Under the pieces are notes generated by a model, which worked only from the letters and a program-made list of their open reading frames with translations, was not told where the DNA came from and ran no database searches. Shown piece after piece: positions 16,651 through 25,722 of a DNA stretch of 51,963 nucleotides. The first letter of the stretch is position 1. Each line of letters opens with the position of its first letter. This DNA is from Planctomycetota bacterium (lineage in GTDB: Bacteria > Planctomycetota > Planctomycetia > Gemmatales > Gemmataceae), in contig RFZJ01000021.1 of NCBI GenBank assembly GCA_009920765.1, positions 1 to 51,963 on the forward strand. Direction: 5' to 3'. A program made the translations under genes and the position numbers.

Positions 16651-18717
16651 ATGCAATTGGATAATCTTTCTTTGTTAAGCAGGCGTAGCATCATGGAACT
16701 GGTTGCTATGCAATCAGGTTTATTGGCGGCAGTGGGCACTGGGATTGTTTCAGCCCAGAGTAATCCGCAACATTACAATCATTTTCCGAGGATGGTTCAT
16801 GATTATCTGGGGAGGCGTGTGCGGGAAAGTGATCGTGCGAATATTGCAGGTATTAGCAAGCTTAAATCCAAAGAAGATGCCCAGCAGTATGTACTTTCTG
16901 TGCGCAAGAAAATCCAAACTTGCTTTGGCTCCTTCCCAGCTAAAACCCCTCTTAATGCTCGAGTTACAGGCAAAGTTGAAAGAGATGCCTATACCATAGA
17001 GAAAGTGCTTTTTGAAAGTCGCCCCAATTTTCTGGTCAGTGCCAACCTTTATCTTCCCAAGGGTAAAAAGTACCCCCTACCCGGAGTGGTTGGTTCTTGC
17101 GGACATTCATTGAATGGGAAAGCTGCAGATGCTTATCAGGCATTTTGCCAAGGCCTTGCGACGATGGGGTATGTGGTTCTTATATTTGATCCAATCGGGC
17201 AGGGCGAGAGAGTTCAGTATGGTCATGTTGAGCAAAGCAAACGCCCAAGGATTGGTGTGGGCGAACATCTGCATGGCGGTAATCAGCAACTTTTGGTGGG
17301 AGAATTTTTTGGAACATGGCGTGCTTGGGATGGGATTCGGGCGCTTGATTACTTGCTTACCAGGCCTGAAGTTGATCCAAACAAGGTTGGGGTAACCGGA
17401 AATTCAGGCGGGGGCACCATGACCACCTGGCTTTGCGGCGTCGAACAACGATGGAGCATGGCTGCGCCTGCCTGTTTTGTCACTACTTTCAGACGTAATT
17501 TTGAAAACGAACTCCCTGCAGATTCTGAACAATGTCCACCCAGGGCTTTGGCTTTAAATCTCGATCACGCAGATTTTCTTGCTGCTTTGGCACCAAAACC
17601 CATTGTTATTCTTGCCAAGGAAAAAGATTTCTTTGATGTAAGAGGCTCTGAAGAAGCCTACGAGAAGCTTAAGAAGCTTTACTCCCTTTTGGGGGCACCT
17701 GAAAATATCAAGCTTTGTACCGGCCCAACTGAACATGGCTATTCTATTGAAAATCGTGAATCCATGTATCAATGGTTTAACGGCATAACGAAGACATCGG
17801 ATTTGCAAAAAGAACCCAAGGTGGTTGTCGAGAAGGATGAAACACTTTGGTGTACACCGGAAGGGCAGGTGGCAAAGTTTGGCTCGCGCTCTTTGTTTTC
17901 GTTTACCGAGCAAAAGGCCAAAGCCCTGGTTGGGGCAAGTAAAAAAGGTGTTGCAGAGTTGACCACCCGCATCAAATCTGTTTTGAAAATGCCTATGGGG
18001 AATGCCAATCCTGACTATCGGATTTTACGCAGTATTCGTGATAAAGATTTCCCCAAACCTATTGTCAATGTTTACGCGATTGAAACTGAGCCTGAAGTTT
18101 TTGCTTTGGTTTATCGGCTTTCTGACAAGCCCCACGATTCCAGGCCACCTAAAATTACGAAGCGTGCGGTGCTATATATTGCGCATCATTCCTCTGCTGA
18201 TGAGTTGCGCAACGAAGCTTTTATCCGAGATCTTTTAAAAGCCGAACCCCAGGCTGAATTCTTTACCTGCGATGTTCGTGGTATAGGTGAGTCCAAACCT
18301 GATACCTGTGGATTCAATCAATTTCTGGTGCCCTATGGCAATGATTATTTCAATGCGGTTCATTCCCTGATGCTTGATTCGCCCTACCTTGGCCAAAAAG
18401 TTTTGGATGTGATGGGCGTTTTAGATTGGCTTAAAAGCAATGGATTTGAAGAAGTACACCTTGCAGCCAAGGGATGGGGAACCCTTCCTGCCCTTTTTGC
18501 AGCAACGCTTACTCCTAATATCAAACAAGTCACCCTTAAAAATGCATTGAGTTCTTATCGTGAGTTGGCGTGTTCCGAATGCTATGACTGGCCCTTATCA
18601 TCGATGCTCCCGAATGTTTTGGATTCATTTGATCTGCCTGAATGTTATGCGCAACTTGGTGGCAAATTGAAGCTTGTTGATCCTGCTGGGGCAATGCTCA
18701 ACCTGAATAAAAAGTAG
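16651..18717 (+). CDS. Tat-exported alpha/beta hydrolase (acetylxylan-esterase-like), tandem domains
   Basis: The N-terminus holds LSRRSIMELVAMQ followed by a hydrophobic run and an AxA-like site near QS, a twin-arginine signal. Residues about 70-390 form an acetyl-xylan-esterase/PFK-type hydrolase: FDPIGQGER turn, VGVTGNSGGG with nucleophile S252, a late acidic residue around KEKDFFDVRG, and a PTEHGYS His. Residues about 480-680 look like a second alpha/beta hydrolase (FFTCDVRGIGES, then HLAAKGWGTLPAL), but the expected Ser is Trp609, so this half is probably non-catalytic. ATG at 16651 is chosen because AAAAGG lies at a workable distance; the ATG at 16642 is too close. It follows the amidohydrolase by 13 bases. 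Confidence 0.85.
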   Translation: MQLDNLSLLSRRSIMELVAMQSGLLAAVGTGIVSAQSNPQHYNHFPRMVHDYLGRRVRESDRANIAGISKLKSKEDAQQYVLSVRKKIQTCFGSFPAKTPLNARVTGKVERDAYTIEKVLFESRPNFLVSANLYLPKGKKYPLPGVVGSCGHSLNGKAADAYQAFCQGLATMGYVVLIFDPIGQGERVQYGHVEQSKRPRIGVGEHLHGGNQQLLVGEFFGTWRAWDGIRALDYLLTRPEVDPNKVGVTGNSGGGTMTTWLCGVEQRWSMAAPACFVTTFRRNFENELPADSEQCPPRALALNLDHADFLAALAPKPIVILAKEKDFFDVRGSEEAYEKLKKLYSLLGAPENIKLCTGPTEHGYSIENRESMYQWFNGITKTSDLQKEPKVVVEKDETLWCTPEGQVAKFGSRSLFSFTEQKAKALVGASKKGVAELTTRIKSVLKMPMGNANPDYRILRSIRDKDFPKPIVNVYAIETEPEVFALVYRLSDKPHDSRPPKITKRAVLYIAHHSSADELRNEAFIRDLLKAEPQAEFFTCDVRGIGESKPDTCGFNQFLVPYGNDYFNAVHSLMLDSPYLGQKVLDVMGVLDWLKSNGFEEVHLAAKGWGTLPALFAATLTPNIKQVTLKNALSSYRELACSECYDWPLSSMLPNVLDSFDLPECYAQLGGKLKLVDPAGAMLNLNKK

Positions 18718-18734
18718 TGTAAAGGAGATTCACC

Positions 18735-20366
18735 ATGTTTAAATCAAATGTTTTTGCTTTTTTGTTTCTAATACTTTTGGGCCAAGGGATTGCGTGGGGT
18801 GAAGATGCGCATTTGATGATACCAATGCGAGATGGCAAAAAACTTTCTGCATATCTTTTTTCTCCCGAAGGCAAGGGGCCTTGGCCTGTGCTTTATGAAC
18901 AAAGGTATGCGGACATTAAGTCTCCCTCGGTTCGAAAAAGTTATGAAAAACTTATCAATGCAGGTTATGTGGTGGTGGTTCAGAATTTTAGGGGCAGTCA
19001 TCTTTCTGAAGGCACCTGGGTTGGTTACAGGGCACTGGGTTGGGGAGACCTCAAGGATGGTTACGACACGGTGGAATGGCTTGCAAAACAGCCTTTTAGT
19101 ACCGGAAAAATCGGAACGCTTGGCAGTTCTCAGGCAGGTTTTGCACAAAATTTCCTCGCTGTTACTCAACCCCCTCATCTTGTTTGCCAGTACATGATCG
19201 ATACAGGCCTTAGCCTTTTTCATGAGGGCTACAGAATTGGTGGAACTACCCGGCCTACCCGATTCAAAACCATGAACACCGTTCCAGGCAATCCCGAAGA
19301 GAACATGCAGTTGCTTAAAGAGTGGTTCAAGCATCCAACTTACGATGCATATTGGGCCGATGAAGATTGTACCAAGCATTTTTCGAAAATGAATGTCCCA
19401 TGTTTCACTGTGGGTAGTTGGTATGACTTCATGTCTGTTGGTTCCATCGATAGTTATGTTGGTAGGCAGCATCAAGGCGGGCCAAATTCTAAAGGCGCCC
19501 AGAAACTTTTGATAGGGCCTTGGTTGCATGGCAGATTCAAAGAAACCAATAAGGCTAACGATATGGTGTATCCCGAAAACTCCAAGTTTTTCATGGATGA
19601 CCATATGATTCGTTGGTTTGATCATTATTTAAAAGGGGTGGCCAACGGCGTCGAAAAGGATGCCGCAGTAAAGTATTATGTGATGGGTGCGGTGGGTGAA
19701 AAAGATGCTCCGGGCAATGTTTGGAGGGAAGCTACTGATTGGCCCATCAAGTCCATTCCTACTTCTTATTTTCTTGGAGCGGGCGGTAAGTTTGGTTTAA
19801 ATCCTAGCACGGATAAATCCAGTAAAACAGATTTTCTTGCAGATCCCATCAATCCTGCGACCATTCCTGCCAAGGGATTTCCTGGTGGTATTGATGCCCG
19901 GACTTTTGAATCGCAAGCCCAGGTTAAAACTTTTACTACAGAAGTATTAGATGCACCAATTGAATGGACAGGAAAAGTCCAGGCTGAAATGTTTCTTTCT
20001 TCCGATGCCTTGGATACCGATCTTATTGTCAGGGTTAGTGATGTCTATCCAGATGGCAGATCGATGTTGATAATTGATTATATTCGCAGGTTGCGTTACC
20101 GCGAAGGTTATGAAAAAGAGGTGTTTCTGGAAAAGGGGAAGGTTGCAAAAGTGGCTTTTGATATTGGTTCTTTAAGCATAAAGTTTAATAAAGGCCATAA
20201 AATTCGTGTGACTATTTCAAGCACTGGTGCTCCTTTTTATGAACCTAATCCTAATACGGGGGAACCTCTGGGCGTTGATTTTCCCGCAAATGCCAAGGTG
20301 GCGAATAATTCCATCCATCATGAGGCTGGTTTTCAGTCCAGGATAATTGCTCCTTTGGTCAAATGA
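18735..20366 (+). CDS. CocE/NonD-family exported hydrolase
   Basis: A 543-residue serine hydrolase of the X-Pro dipeptidyl-peptidase/cocaine-esterase group. Residues 1-22 are a signal peptide. The MIPMRDGKKLSAYLFSPEG start, QNFRGSHLSEGTW oxyanion region and IGTLGSSQAGFAQ with nucleophile S132 are standard. The GPWLHG segment likely carries the catalytic His. The C-terminal jelly-roll domain runs from about 390 and includes TDLIVRVSDVYPDGRS, which is diagnostic of the family. AAAGGAG precedes the ATG, 17 bases after the esterase stop, so the three hydrolases are one operon. It should cut acyl-ester or peptide bonds outside the cytoplasm. Confidence 0.9.
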   Translation: MFKSNVFAFLFLILLGQGIAWGEDAHLMIPMRDGKKLSAYLFSPEGKGPWPVLYEQRYADIKSPSVRKSYEKLINAGYVVVVQNFRGSHLSEGTWVGYRALGWGDLKDGYDTVEWLAKQPFSTGKIGTLGSSQAGFAQNFLAVTQPPHLVCQYMIDTGLSLFHEGYRIGGTTRPTRFKTMNTVPGNPEENMQLLKEWFKHPTYDAYWADEDCTKHFSKMNVPCFTVGSWYDFMSVGSIDSYVGRQHQGGPNSKGAQKLLIGPWLHGRFKETNKANDMVYPENSKFFMDDHMIRWFDHYLKGVANGVEKDAAVKYYVMGAVGEKDAPGNVWREATDWPIKSIPTSYFLGAGGKFGLNPSTDKSSKTDFLADPINPATIPAKGFPGGIDARTFESQAQVKTFTTEVLDAPIEWTGKVQAEMFLSSDALDTDLIVRVSDVYPDGRSMLIIDYIRRLRYREGYEKEVFLEKGKVAKVAFDIGSLSIKFNKGHKIRVTISSTGAPFYEPNPNTGEPLGVDFPANAKVANNSIHHEAGFQSRIIAPLVK

Positions 20367-20459
20367 TTTGTCCATTCAATTTGTTGACATGGACTCTCCA
20401 AACTGCGAAACTTGTCTCACATGCCTGTATGTTTTAGATAGATTATTCTGGAGTTCATA

Positions 20460-23400
20460 ATGCTTCCCACTAACCGATTTAATTTTCTTTTCGTTGTGCA
20501 TAACTATGCTTGCAGATGGATTCCTGTTGTCTTTTTGGCATTGGTTGTGGGTTCTTGGTGTGATGGGCAAGCACCTTCACTCCCAAACCCTTCCAGTGTT
20601 TTAAAGGGGCACACTGAAAACATATATTCTCTGGTTTTTAGCCCCAACGGCAAACAAATTGTAACTGGTAGCTTTGATAAAACTGTCAAGGTTTGGGATG
20701 CAACTACCGGAAAAGAAATCCGAACTCTCACGGGGCCACAAGGCCATAAGCAAATGGTCCTTAATGTTGCTGTTAGCCCCGATGGTTCACTCATAGCTTC
20801 GGGGAGTTCAGATAATACTGCCAATCTTTGGGATTATCCTATGTCTGATCCCATAAAAAAGTGGGCATTGGGCGAGGCAGTTCATTCCGTTGTTTCTACA
20901 CCTGATGGAACCAAAGCTGCTGCGGGCCTTAAAGATGGTAGCATTCGCTTGTGGAAAATCGCAGATCCCAAAGATACTTTCAAAGATCCTGTTGTTTTAA
21001 AAGGGCATCAAGGCCCTGTTAATTCCTTGATTTTTGTTAACAATGGCTTGCAGCTTGTTTCGGGTGGCACCGATGGTACCCTGCGCACTTGGAATGTTGC
21101 AGATGGCAAAGCCGGCCTTGTGATAGGCGCTCATGTTGGTTCGGTAACTTCCCTTCTTTCCAAGGAAGGTGGCGCCGTTTCCTCCGGAGAGGATGGCTCA
21201 ATTAAATCTTGGAACCTGCTTACAAAAGAATCTTCTTCCAATGATAAAAAACATGCATCACCTGTGATTGCCTTTGCGGTTTCCAACGATGGTTCAACGA
21301 TTGCAACTGCTTCCAAGGATGCTTTGATTAAAATTCATTCTGGTGAAGGTTTCAAAACTTCCCGTGATATTGACACCAAATTTGCAGGCCTTAACAAAAT
21401 CTCGCTGAGTTCTGATAAGAAGTGGGTTGTTGCAGGTAATGATAAAGGGGTGGCAAATGTTTGGTCGATTGCTGAGGGGAAATTGATTTCCAGCAAGTTT
21501 GTTCATCCCGAAGGGATTGCTGCCTTGGAATTCGCACCTCAATCCAGCCAATTCATGTCTGTAGGCAAAACAGGTTTAATGAAAATCTGGCAGGTGCCCG
21601 CAACTGCATCTGCGGTTCCCTCTCCCTTACAAGAGATTCCTCTGGTCGGTGTTTCCAGCCAAGATGGAAAAAAATGGATGTGGGCTGGAGCGGGTAAACA
21701 AATTCGTATGAATGGCCTAGGTACCGCTGCCCAACCTATAAATATTGGTTCTGCACTTAAAGAAGCCCCCTTTGCGATTTTACCAGGCGATGGCGATAAA
21801 TCTGCTTACGTCGCATTTGCAGATGGGAGTATTTTGTTGCAAAATGCTGAGAAAAAAGATGTGCTTATTCAAGCTCATAAAAGCAAGCTAAGTGCGTTTG
21901 CCAACCCTTCTGGAATGATTTTAACTGCAGGTGATGATGGTTTTGTTCGCAGTTGGAAGTCCACGCCTTCATCAACCAAGGCGGGTGTTCCAGAGCCGGG
22001 CCCCAATGCTGTTTTTGTTGAAGGCTTTTCGAAAAATCTCTGGATGATTCTTCCTGATGGATCTATCAAGACAGGCAATGCCATCGGATCTACAGATAAA
22101 GGTAAAGTGATTGCCAAGCCTGCGACACCTTTTAATGTAGCAAGCTTTTCGCATGATGCACAAGTGATGGTTCTTGCAAATAATGATACTTTGCAGATCA
22201 TCAAGTCCGATACGAAAAAGGAAACTAGAGAGCCTGTAAAACTACCCTCCCCCGTGCGGAGTTTGGCTGTCAGAAATGATGGGAAACAAATCATCGCAGG
22301 CCTTGCTGATGGTAAAATTGCCGTGGTTGAGTCAGAGGGGAAATCCGAGCCCAAGTTGGTTCCACTGCATTCCGGCGAAGTATTAAAGCTAGAATTTTCT
22401 CCTTCAGGATTGCTTTCGCTGGGTGCGGATAAAATCTTGAAGTTAAGTAAAACTTCGGATTGGTCTAATGTTGCCTCTGCAACTCTTGATGCCTCATTAA
22501 ACAAGATTCGTAGTTCTCCCCAAGGCAAGAAAATCCTCCTTGCGATGGCTGACAAATCTATTCGAATTCTTGATGCGGCGGATTTGAAAACTGTTGCAAA
22601 GCTTCCCTTGTTTGGAAATCCAATTTCGATTGCCTTTGATAATGAAGAAAAAAAGATTCTAACTGCAATCGAAGGATATGGCATGGCTTTATTTTTGCCT
22701 GATGGATCCACTCTGGAATACCTTCCTATTACGGATCCGATTTTAGAAGTTGCCTGGTCCTCAGATAACGCCAAGGCTTTGGGCGTGATTAAAGATAAAG
22801 GTGTGTTTAGCTGGTCCCCTAACGCAAATTGGTCGGTGCGTGTTGCTGCGCCCATCAATGTAATTGCACCCTTGCTCAACAAGGATGTTTCTGTTTTAGG
22901 TTGCGATGATGGAAAGCTTATTCTTGTGAAAAATGCGGACGGTAAACTTGTATCTGAGAAAAACTCGCTTGGTGTACCTGTGAAGTTCATTAAGTCGTCA
23001 AAAGATGGAACCACGGTTGCAGTCGTTGGTAAAGATGGCAAAACAGTTTTTCTTGCTGTTGCTGATCTTGCACAGGATATTTATAAACCTCTGGCCGAAT
23101 GGAATAGTGGCCCTGTGAATGCCTTTGAACTTTCATTCGATGGCAAGCAGGCTGCGATGGTTCTCGAGAAAGAAACTGCCGAGACGGCCAGGGTTTATGA
23201 TGTCTCCTTGGCTAAAGAGGTATTTAGAATCGCAGGCGAGCAGGCCAGAAATCTTCAATTCTTGCAGGAACCCAGATCACTCATGGTGGTGGGTAAGGAT
23301 TCCCTTTCCAGTCATGAGATCGGTGTTGTAAAAATGCTGGATGTTGGAACGAATCCTTTGAAAACTGCAGTATTTGGCGCTGCCGATAATGTTGTCTGGA

Positions 23401-25073
23401 CCTTTGGTGAAGATAAAATCCCGCATAAGTGGGATGTGACGACCGCTAAGGAAACTCTCAAACATAATGCCTTGGCAGTTGATGCCTTGAATGATGTAGT
23501 GTTATCAAGGGATGGCACCATGTGTGCAGTAACCAGTGGTAAGAATGTCCGGGTATGGAAGACAGAAGATGGAAAAGATCTTTGGGTATTGGGCCATCCT
23601 AAAGATGTTGCAAAGGTTGCTTTTTCATCTGATAAAACCAAACTAGTTACTACCTGCATGGATGGTATTGCCCGATCATGGGATCTTTTGTTGGGTAGGG
23701 AGCAGCAGTTTTTTGATGGGGCGGGGTTTGCAGGCGGCGTGGCTTTTAATCCTGCTGGTACTTCGATTCATGCTGTGGGAACCGATGGTGCTCTTTATCT
23801 TCATAATCTTGCGGTAACCAAAGTTTTAGTTACTGGGTTCCCTGTTCGTAGTTTTGCGTTTGGTCAAGGTGGTCAGGTTCTTTGGGCTGCATGTGATGAT
23901 AAAATTCTTCGCTCTTGGAATTTTGGCTCAAATATGCTTGATAAAACCATTGAAGCCGGCGCCAACGCTCTTCGCGTTGTTGCTCTTTCGCCCAACGGTC
24001 AGTTGATTGCAACGGGTGGTCTAGATCCTGAGATTAGATTTTTTCAGGCCAGCGATCTTAAACTTGTCAGCACTGTCAAGCTTCAAGGTGTTGTCAAAAC
24101 CATTACCTTTGCCAAGGATCAACTTGTTGCTGTGGGCACCGAGGATGGCTCCATCCAGATGCTCCAGATTCCTTTTAACCAAGGTCAACCCTTGTCCCCG
24201 GATTTTGGTAATACCGTACAGACCTTTAATCTGGGCAGTATTCCTAATGCCATTTCTTTTTCTAAGGAAGGCAAAGTTCTTTTTAGTGCTGATGCCGCAG
24301 GCAGTTTCAGCGAATGGAAAATCGCAGGCGATGCGCCCCAAAAATCTTTTGGCCATCCCAACTTTGTTGATGCAGTGGCTTTTGATCCCAAGGGCCTTTT
24401 GCTTGCAACGGGTTGCCATGATGGTAAAGTCAGGCTCTTTGATATCGCCAAGGGTAATGTCGTTAAAGAAATTGATGCACATACCAAAGCCGAACCTTCA
24501 CCTGTTTATAGTGTGCTTTGGGCAAACGAAGGTAAACGGTTGATTTCTTGTTCGATGCAGGGCTCGATCAAGGCATGGGATATTTCTGGAGGGAACATGG
24601 CCTACGAAATCAAGCCATACAAGGAAAAAGAATCAGATAATGGACATAAAGAGGGGGTTTTCTCCATTGCAATAAGTCCCGACCAAACCATTCTTGCAAC
24701 TGCAGGGGGAGATCGGGTGATTAAACTCTGGAATCTTCAGGATGGCAAGTTCATTCGAAATCTTGTTAACAAAGGCCTTCCAAATTCTGACAAAGAGCCA
24801 GCTTCTCATCCGGGTTGGATTTATTCTGTCCGTTTTACTCCTGATGGTAAACATCTTCTTGCAGTTGGCGGTGCACCAAAAGGCAAGGGGGTTCTTTCGC
24901 AATGGAAGCCTGCAGATGGTTCACTTGTTGCAGCCCATGAAATTGCATCCGGTGTATTGTATTCCTTGAGTATTAATCCTGATGCAATGAGTATTGCAAC
25001 TTCTGCAGGCACTGGAAAACCTGGAACAGAATTCAATCAGGGTCTAGTCATCAAACTCCCCGGATTGAAGTAA
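20460..25073 (+). CDS. Giant secreted WD40-repeat protein
   Basis: A 1537-residue protein with an N-terminal hydrophobic segment (about residues 21-36) and then WD40-type repeats along almost its whole length. Clear repeats near the start are LKGHTENIYSLVFSPNG...VKVWD, GHKQMVLNVAVSPDG...NLWD and GHQGPVNSLIF...LRTWN, and near the end HPNFVDAVAFDPKG...VRLFD and GHKEGVFSIAISPDQ...IKLWN; the middle repeats are degenerate. It would form several propellers and act as a periplasmic or surface scaffold. It starts 93 bases after the CocE gene with GGAG before the ATG. I see no fused catalytic domain. The link to the hydrolases is suggested only by position. Confidence 0.9.
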   Translation: MLPTNRFNFLFVVHNYACRWIPVVFLALVVGSWCDGQAPSLPNPSSVLKGHTENIYSLVFSPNGKQIVTGSFDKTVKVWDATTGKEIRTLTGPQGHKQMVLNVAVSPDGSLIASGSSDNTANLWDYPMSDPIKKWALGEAVHSVVSTPDGTKAAAGLKDGSIRLWKIADPKDTFKDPVVLKGHQGPVNSLIFVNNGLQLVSGGTDGTLRTWNVADGKAGLVIGAHVGSVTSLLSKEGGAVSSGEDGSIKSWNLLTKESSSNDKKHASPVIAFAVSNDGSTIATASKDALIKIHSGEGFKTSRDIDTKFAGLNKISLSSDKKWVVAGNDKGVANVWSIAEGKLISSKFVHPEGIAALEFAPQSSQFMSVGKTGLMKIWQVPATASAVPSPLQEIPLVGVSSQDGKKWMWAGAGKQIRMNGLGTAAQPINIGSALKEAPFAILPGDGDKSAYVAFADGSILLQNAEKKDVLIQAHKSKLSAFANPSGMILTAGDDGFVRSWKSTPSSTKAGVPEPGPNAVFVEGFSKNLWMILPDGSIKTGNAIGSTDKGKVIAKPATPFNVASFSHDAQVMVLANNDTLQIIKSDTKKETREPVKLPSPVRSLAVRNDGKQIIAGLADGKIAVVESEGKSEPKLVPLHSGEVLKLEFSPSGLLSLGADKILKLSKTSDWSNVASATLDASLNKIRSSPQGKKILLAMADKSIRILDAADLKTVAKLPLFGNPISIAFDNEEKKILTAIEGYGMALFLPDGSTLEYLPITDPILEVAWSSDNAKALGVIKDKGVFSWSPNANWSVRVAAPINVIAPLLNKDVSVLGCDDGKLILVKNADGKLVSEKNSLGVPVKFIKSSKDGTTVAVVGKDGKTVFLAVADLAQDIYKPLAEWNSGPVNAFELSFDGKQAAMVLEKETAETARVYDVSLAKEVFRIAGEQARNLQFLQEPRSLMVVGKDSLSSHEIGVVKMLDVGTNPLKTAVFGAADNVVWTFGEDKIPHKWDVTTAKETLKHNALAVDALNDVVLSRDGTMCAVTSGKNVRVWKTEDGKDLWVLGHPKDVAKVAFSSDKTKLVTTCMDGIARSWDLLLGREQQFFDGAGFAGGVAFNPAGTSIHAVGTDGALYLHNLAVTKVLVTGFPVRSFAFGQGGQVLWAACDDKILRSWNFGSNMLDKTIEAGANALRVVALSPNGQLIATGGLDPEIRFFQASDLKLVSTVKLQGVVKTITFAKDQLVAVGTEDGSIQMLQIPFNQGQPLSPDFGNTVQTFNLGSIPNAISFSKEGKVLFSADAAGSFSEWKIAGDAPQKSFGHPNFVDAVAFDPKGLLLATGCHDGKVRLFDIAKGNVVKEIDAHTKAEPSPVYSVLWANEGKRLISCSMQGSIKAWDISGGNMAYEIKPYKEKESDNGHKEGVFSIAISPDQTILATAGGDRVIKLWNLQDGKFIRNLVNKGLPNSDKEPASHPGWIYSVRFTPDGKHLLAVGGAPKGKGVLSQWKPADGSLVAAHEIASGVLYSLSINPDAMSIATSAGTGKPGTEFNQGLVIKLPGLK

Positions 25074-25722
25074 TCCTTAGTTAGCGATTAATTGTACTGG
25101 TATTGATGATGCCTAAATTGTATCGGCGATTTTAGATAAGAATAATTTGTGACCGATGCTATCCGGTAACTGATCGTACGATATTCCAACTGGCACTTAG
25201 ATAACAAAGTTTTTCAATATCTTTCTTGGGAATCGCAAAAGGTTATTGACGACTTCTAAGCCGGCATCCTTGTTTATCACAGCGGATATGGATAGTGTTT
25301 GCGCTGTGGGGATGATTGTGTATCACATGAGCGGCCTTTCACGCTATTTCTCTACGAGTCCGCGCCCGGTTTGATTCTCCTTGTAATGACCGCTTGCACA
25401 TTCCCCAGCATTTCAGGTGGCAAGGCTACTTGGATTGTTGAAGCGGGTGACTATGGCGGAAAGCTAATTGCCGTAGTTGCACAAAAGTTGCAAGATCCTC
25501 GACTGTTTGTGCCCAGTACAGTTGCTGTCGAAAGCATTTTTGGCGAACTTTAAGTATTGGTGTCAGGCAAATCCATTCGAAGTTTTCGATGCTCTTGCAT
25601 CGAACTCGCCCCTGCCGAATCCTTATACTTGAACTTATCGCACTACTGTTGGCATTGGTCGCATCAAAGTTGATTTCAGCAGACCACGCGAGGATGGTGT
25701 TTTTTTTGATGTTAATTTAAAA
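25074..25722. other. 649-base gap without a convincing gene
   Basis: This stretch between the WD40 gene and the convergent lipoprotein has somewhat higher GC than its neighbours. The longest open frame (25299-25553, 84 codons) has no recognisable family or good ribosome site. A perfect eight-base hairpin, TTCGATGC/GCATCGAA with loop TCTT, lies at 25585-25604 and is not followed by T residues. It may be decayed DNA. Confidence 0.4.

Noticed and set aside
18768..19625. 285-codon minus-strand frame inside the CocE gene
   Set aside because: Antisense shadow; basic, His-rich and without domain motifs.
21875..23041. 388-codon minus-strand frame inside the WD40 gene
   Set aside because: Antisense shadow of a repeat-rich gene, Ser/Pro/Leu-rich with no recognisable domain.
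25299..25553. 84-codon open frame in the large gap
   Set aside because: No family, no good ribosome site and a mixed composition; kept only as part of the gap description.
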